A stretch of DNA of 64,000 nucleotides from Platerodrilus igneus (lineage: Eukaryota > Arthropoda > Insecta > Coleoptera > Lycidae): positions 10,386,001 through 10,450,000 of the forward strand of contig JARFIW010001469.1 in NCBI GenBank assembly GCA_036346225.1, given 5' to 3'. The stretch's first letter is position 1; each line of letters starts with the position of its first letter. A program made the position numbers and the translations under genes. Positions 62,336-64,000 of the stretch are shown here, piece by piece. The notes under the pieces were generated by a model. That model made no database searches. It was not told the DNA's origin and was given only the letters and a program-made list of their open reading frames with translations.

Positions 62336-63830
62336 ATGAACAATTTTAATTTGAATGTTGAACCAGACAACACCAGTGACATTAATCCACTGAACATTAA
62401 TAAGGATGTATGGAAATTAAACAATCTTTTGGCATCTCGCAAAACGAAGAGTAATATAATTAAATGTATTCCGAAAAATGTTACACCGGAAGTTGCTGCT
62501 AAATTATCTGAAATTGTAGATGAATGCGTAAAATTAACTACCATACCAACTTGGACAAATCTTTTCTTATTTACATATAAAATACTGGCTATTCCAAATG
62601 TAGGATAAAAAAAATAAATCTGATACCGTTTCAAAAACAATTTTAGATCCAATTACAGAAGATAATAAGAACAATTTACTTAACAAAAAGGTTTCACCGA
62701 GGGACGTATGCATTTCAAAGAAAGTTATTTCAAAAGTATCAGATGGCGACCTCTCCTCTGCTATCAAAATTTTATGTTCCGGTGAGACATTCTCAGAATA
62801 TGACAAGGATACATTTGCAAATTTAAAACTAAAATACCCAAAAACTATTTCGACCAATAATCCAAATTTTGAATCTTATACAAATTTAATTACTTCCGAC
62901 AAAGATGTACTTTCAGCAGTGAATTCTTTTAAAATCAGCTCAGCTGGTAACTTGGACTTCTCCACCCTTCTCACTTACAAGATCTTGTAAGGTTTTCTAC
63001 AGGCATTTATGCACAAAAATTTTGAAATCCATAATATCGCTATGCAATTTAATGGTATCTGGAAATATAATAAATGACATATGTCCGATTTTATACGGAG
63101 CGTCATTATGCACCATAAAAAACATGATGAAATTAGATCGATTGCAATAGGCACTGTCTTCTGACGATTGACAGCTAAAATATGCTGTAAAAGTATAAAG
63201 AAAATTTAGGATATCTGTTCAGGCCTTTATAGTTTGGGTTTGCAACCCCAAGTGGCTGCGAAAGTGTAGCGCATGCTGCAAGGATGTATATAAATAATTT
63301 TCCAGAAGTCAAAGTATTGTTAAAAATAGATTTCAAAAATGCACTCAACTCTTTACACAGATACATAATTTTTAACAAAATTAACAACCATATTCCAAAC
63401 TTGTTTTATATTAAACAATGTTATGCAAACCCTTCTTTTATTTCATTTGATAGTATCATCAGTTTAAAAAGAGGAGTACAAGAAGATCCATTAGGATCAC
63501 CTCTATTCTGCTTAGCTATCAATGATTTAATTAAATGTATTGACACGGAATTCAATGTTTGGTACCTGGATGATGGCTGTATCGGTGGTAATGTTGCATC
63601 GGTTTTTGAGATTTAAAAAATTATTGAAATATCTGAATCCATAGGCTTAGAAATTAATTTTAAAAAATGTGAATTGTTATATATTTCATCAAAAGAAATT
63701 AAAAATATTCAGGATGTCTTTAACTCCATTGCCCCAGATATTAGCATACCAAGTAAAAATAGTTGGACTCTACCTGGCACACCACTTTATCAAGAAGCAA
63801 TTTCGATCTGTATACATGAAAAAATTTAAT
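62336..63830 (+). pseudogene. reverse-transcriptase retroelement relic (YLDDG type)
   Basis: It opens at ATG 62336 (MNNFNLNVEPDNTSD). After a shift near 62605 comes VISKVSDGDLSSAIKILCSGET and TFANLKLKYP (about 62730-62840), the conserved segment upstream of the RT in this arthropod group. A degraded AVNSF--SSAG--DFSTLL block follows, then LLKIDFKNALNSLHR (about 63312-63355), LKRGVQEDPLGSPLFCLAIND (about 63455-63520) and WYLDDGCIGGN (YLDD at 63563-63574, both Asp present). LEINFKKCELLYIS and LPGTPLYQEA close the recognisable part. The element class is not certain: it is non-LTR-like, with no LTR, RNase H or integrase seen. At least three frame breaks are present. Confidence 0.75.
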
Positions 63831-64000
63831 CATTATCTTGTATGACCTCTTGTTTGCCATCAAATAACATTCCGTCACACATTTCATTCTTTTTACTTAA
63901 AAATTGCTTTGCCATTCTTAAACTGGCATATATTCTCAGATGCAGTGCAACTTGGATGTGTTGTGACATTTTAAATTCTTTCGACAATTTATTACATAGT
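63831..64000. other. window edge, unassigned
   Basis: Probably more of the retroelement, too short to call. Confidence 0.3.

Noticed and set aside
1..64000. CRISPR arrays, operons, ribosome binding sites, rRNA
   Set aside because: The window is eukaryotic with spliced exons, and no spaced direct-repeat array or rRNA sequence was seen.

Overview
This is a strongly AT-rich eukaryotic window. It looks like an arthropod, most likely an insect with a large genome. The evidence is spliceosomal introns, BEL/Pao, gypsy, copia, non-LTR, mariner-like and hAT elements, long (TA)n arrays, and one conserved animal gene. All calls come from reading the sequence; no database search was run.

The only well-supported host gene is the 5' half of a FERM-domain protein tyrosine phosphatase of the Ptpmeg/PTPN3/PTPN4 type, on the + strand. 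Seven coding exons can be joined in frame: 11782-12066, 12120-12336, 42563-42683, 42733-42820, 60880-61032, 61083-61331 and 61380-61531. They give 421 codons plus 2 nt, covering the FERM domain and the FERM-adjacent segment. The PDZ and phosphatase exons must lie beyond the right edge. Four introns are 48-53 bp, while two are 30.2 kb and 18.1 kb and are packed with mobile elements.

Left flank (1-11.7 kb): a decayed copia fragment, a tandemly duplicated stem-loop repeat, a 2.54-kb mariner-superfamily element with 504-bp terminal inverted repeats sitting in a (TA)n array, a LINE 3' stub, a 2-kb repeat (copy A) and a perfect 60-bp-arm hairpin.

30-kb intron (12337-42562): a BEL gag relic, a (GT)n tract, an unusual 75-codon ORF, a second copy of the 2-kb repeat (B), a tRNA-like cloverleaf, a 320-bp foldback element, a 30-bp minisatellite, an OTU-protease-like relic, and a decayed gene of an unnamed arthropod family. 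That gene's N- and C-terminal parts are separated by a BEL/Pao element (24852-30492, TSD cattg, about 98% LTR identity) and a gypsy element with 1.8-kb LTRs (31650-40780, TSD atgt).

18-kb intron (42821-60879): an old minus-strand BEL/Pao element (44057-51160) with a decayed hAT element nested in its gag (47626-49950), a younger hAT element with a perfect 8-bp duplication (52920-55286), scattered LTR-like repeats and a decayed LINE. After exon 7, a decayed reverse-transcriptase element (62336-63830) lies in the next intron.

Almost every mobile-element reading frame is broken by stops or frameshifts. The window is therefore one host gene stretched by successive, often nested, insertions.
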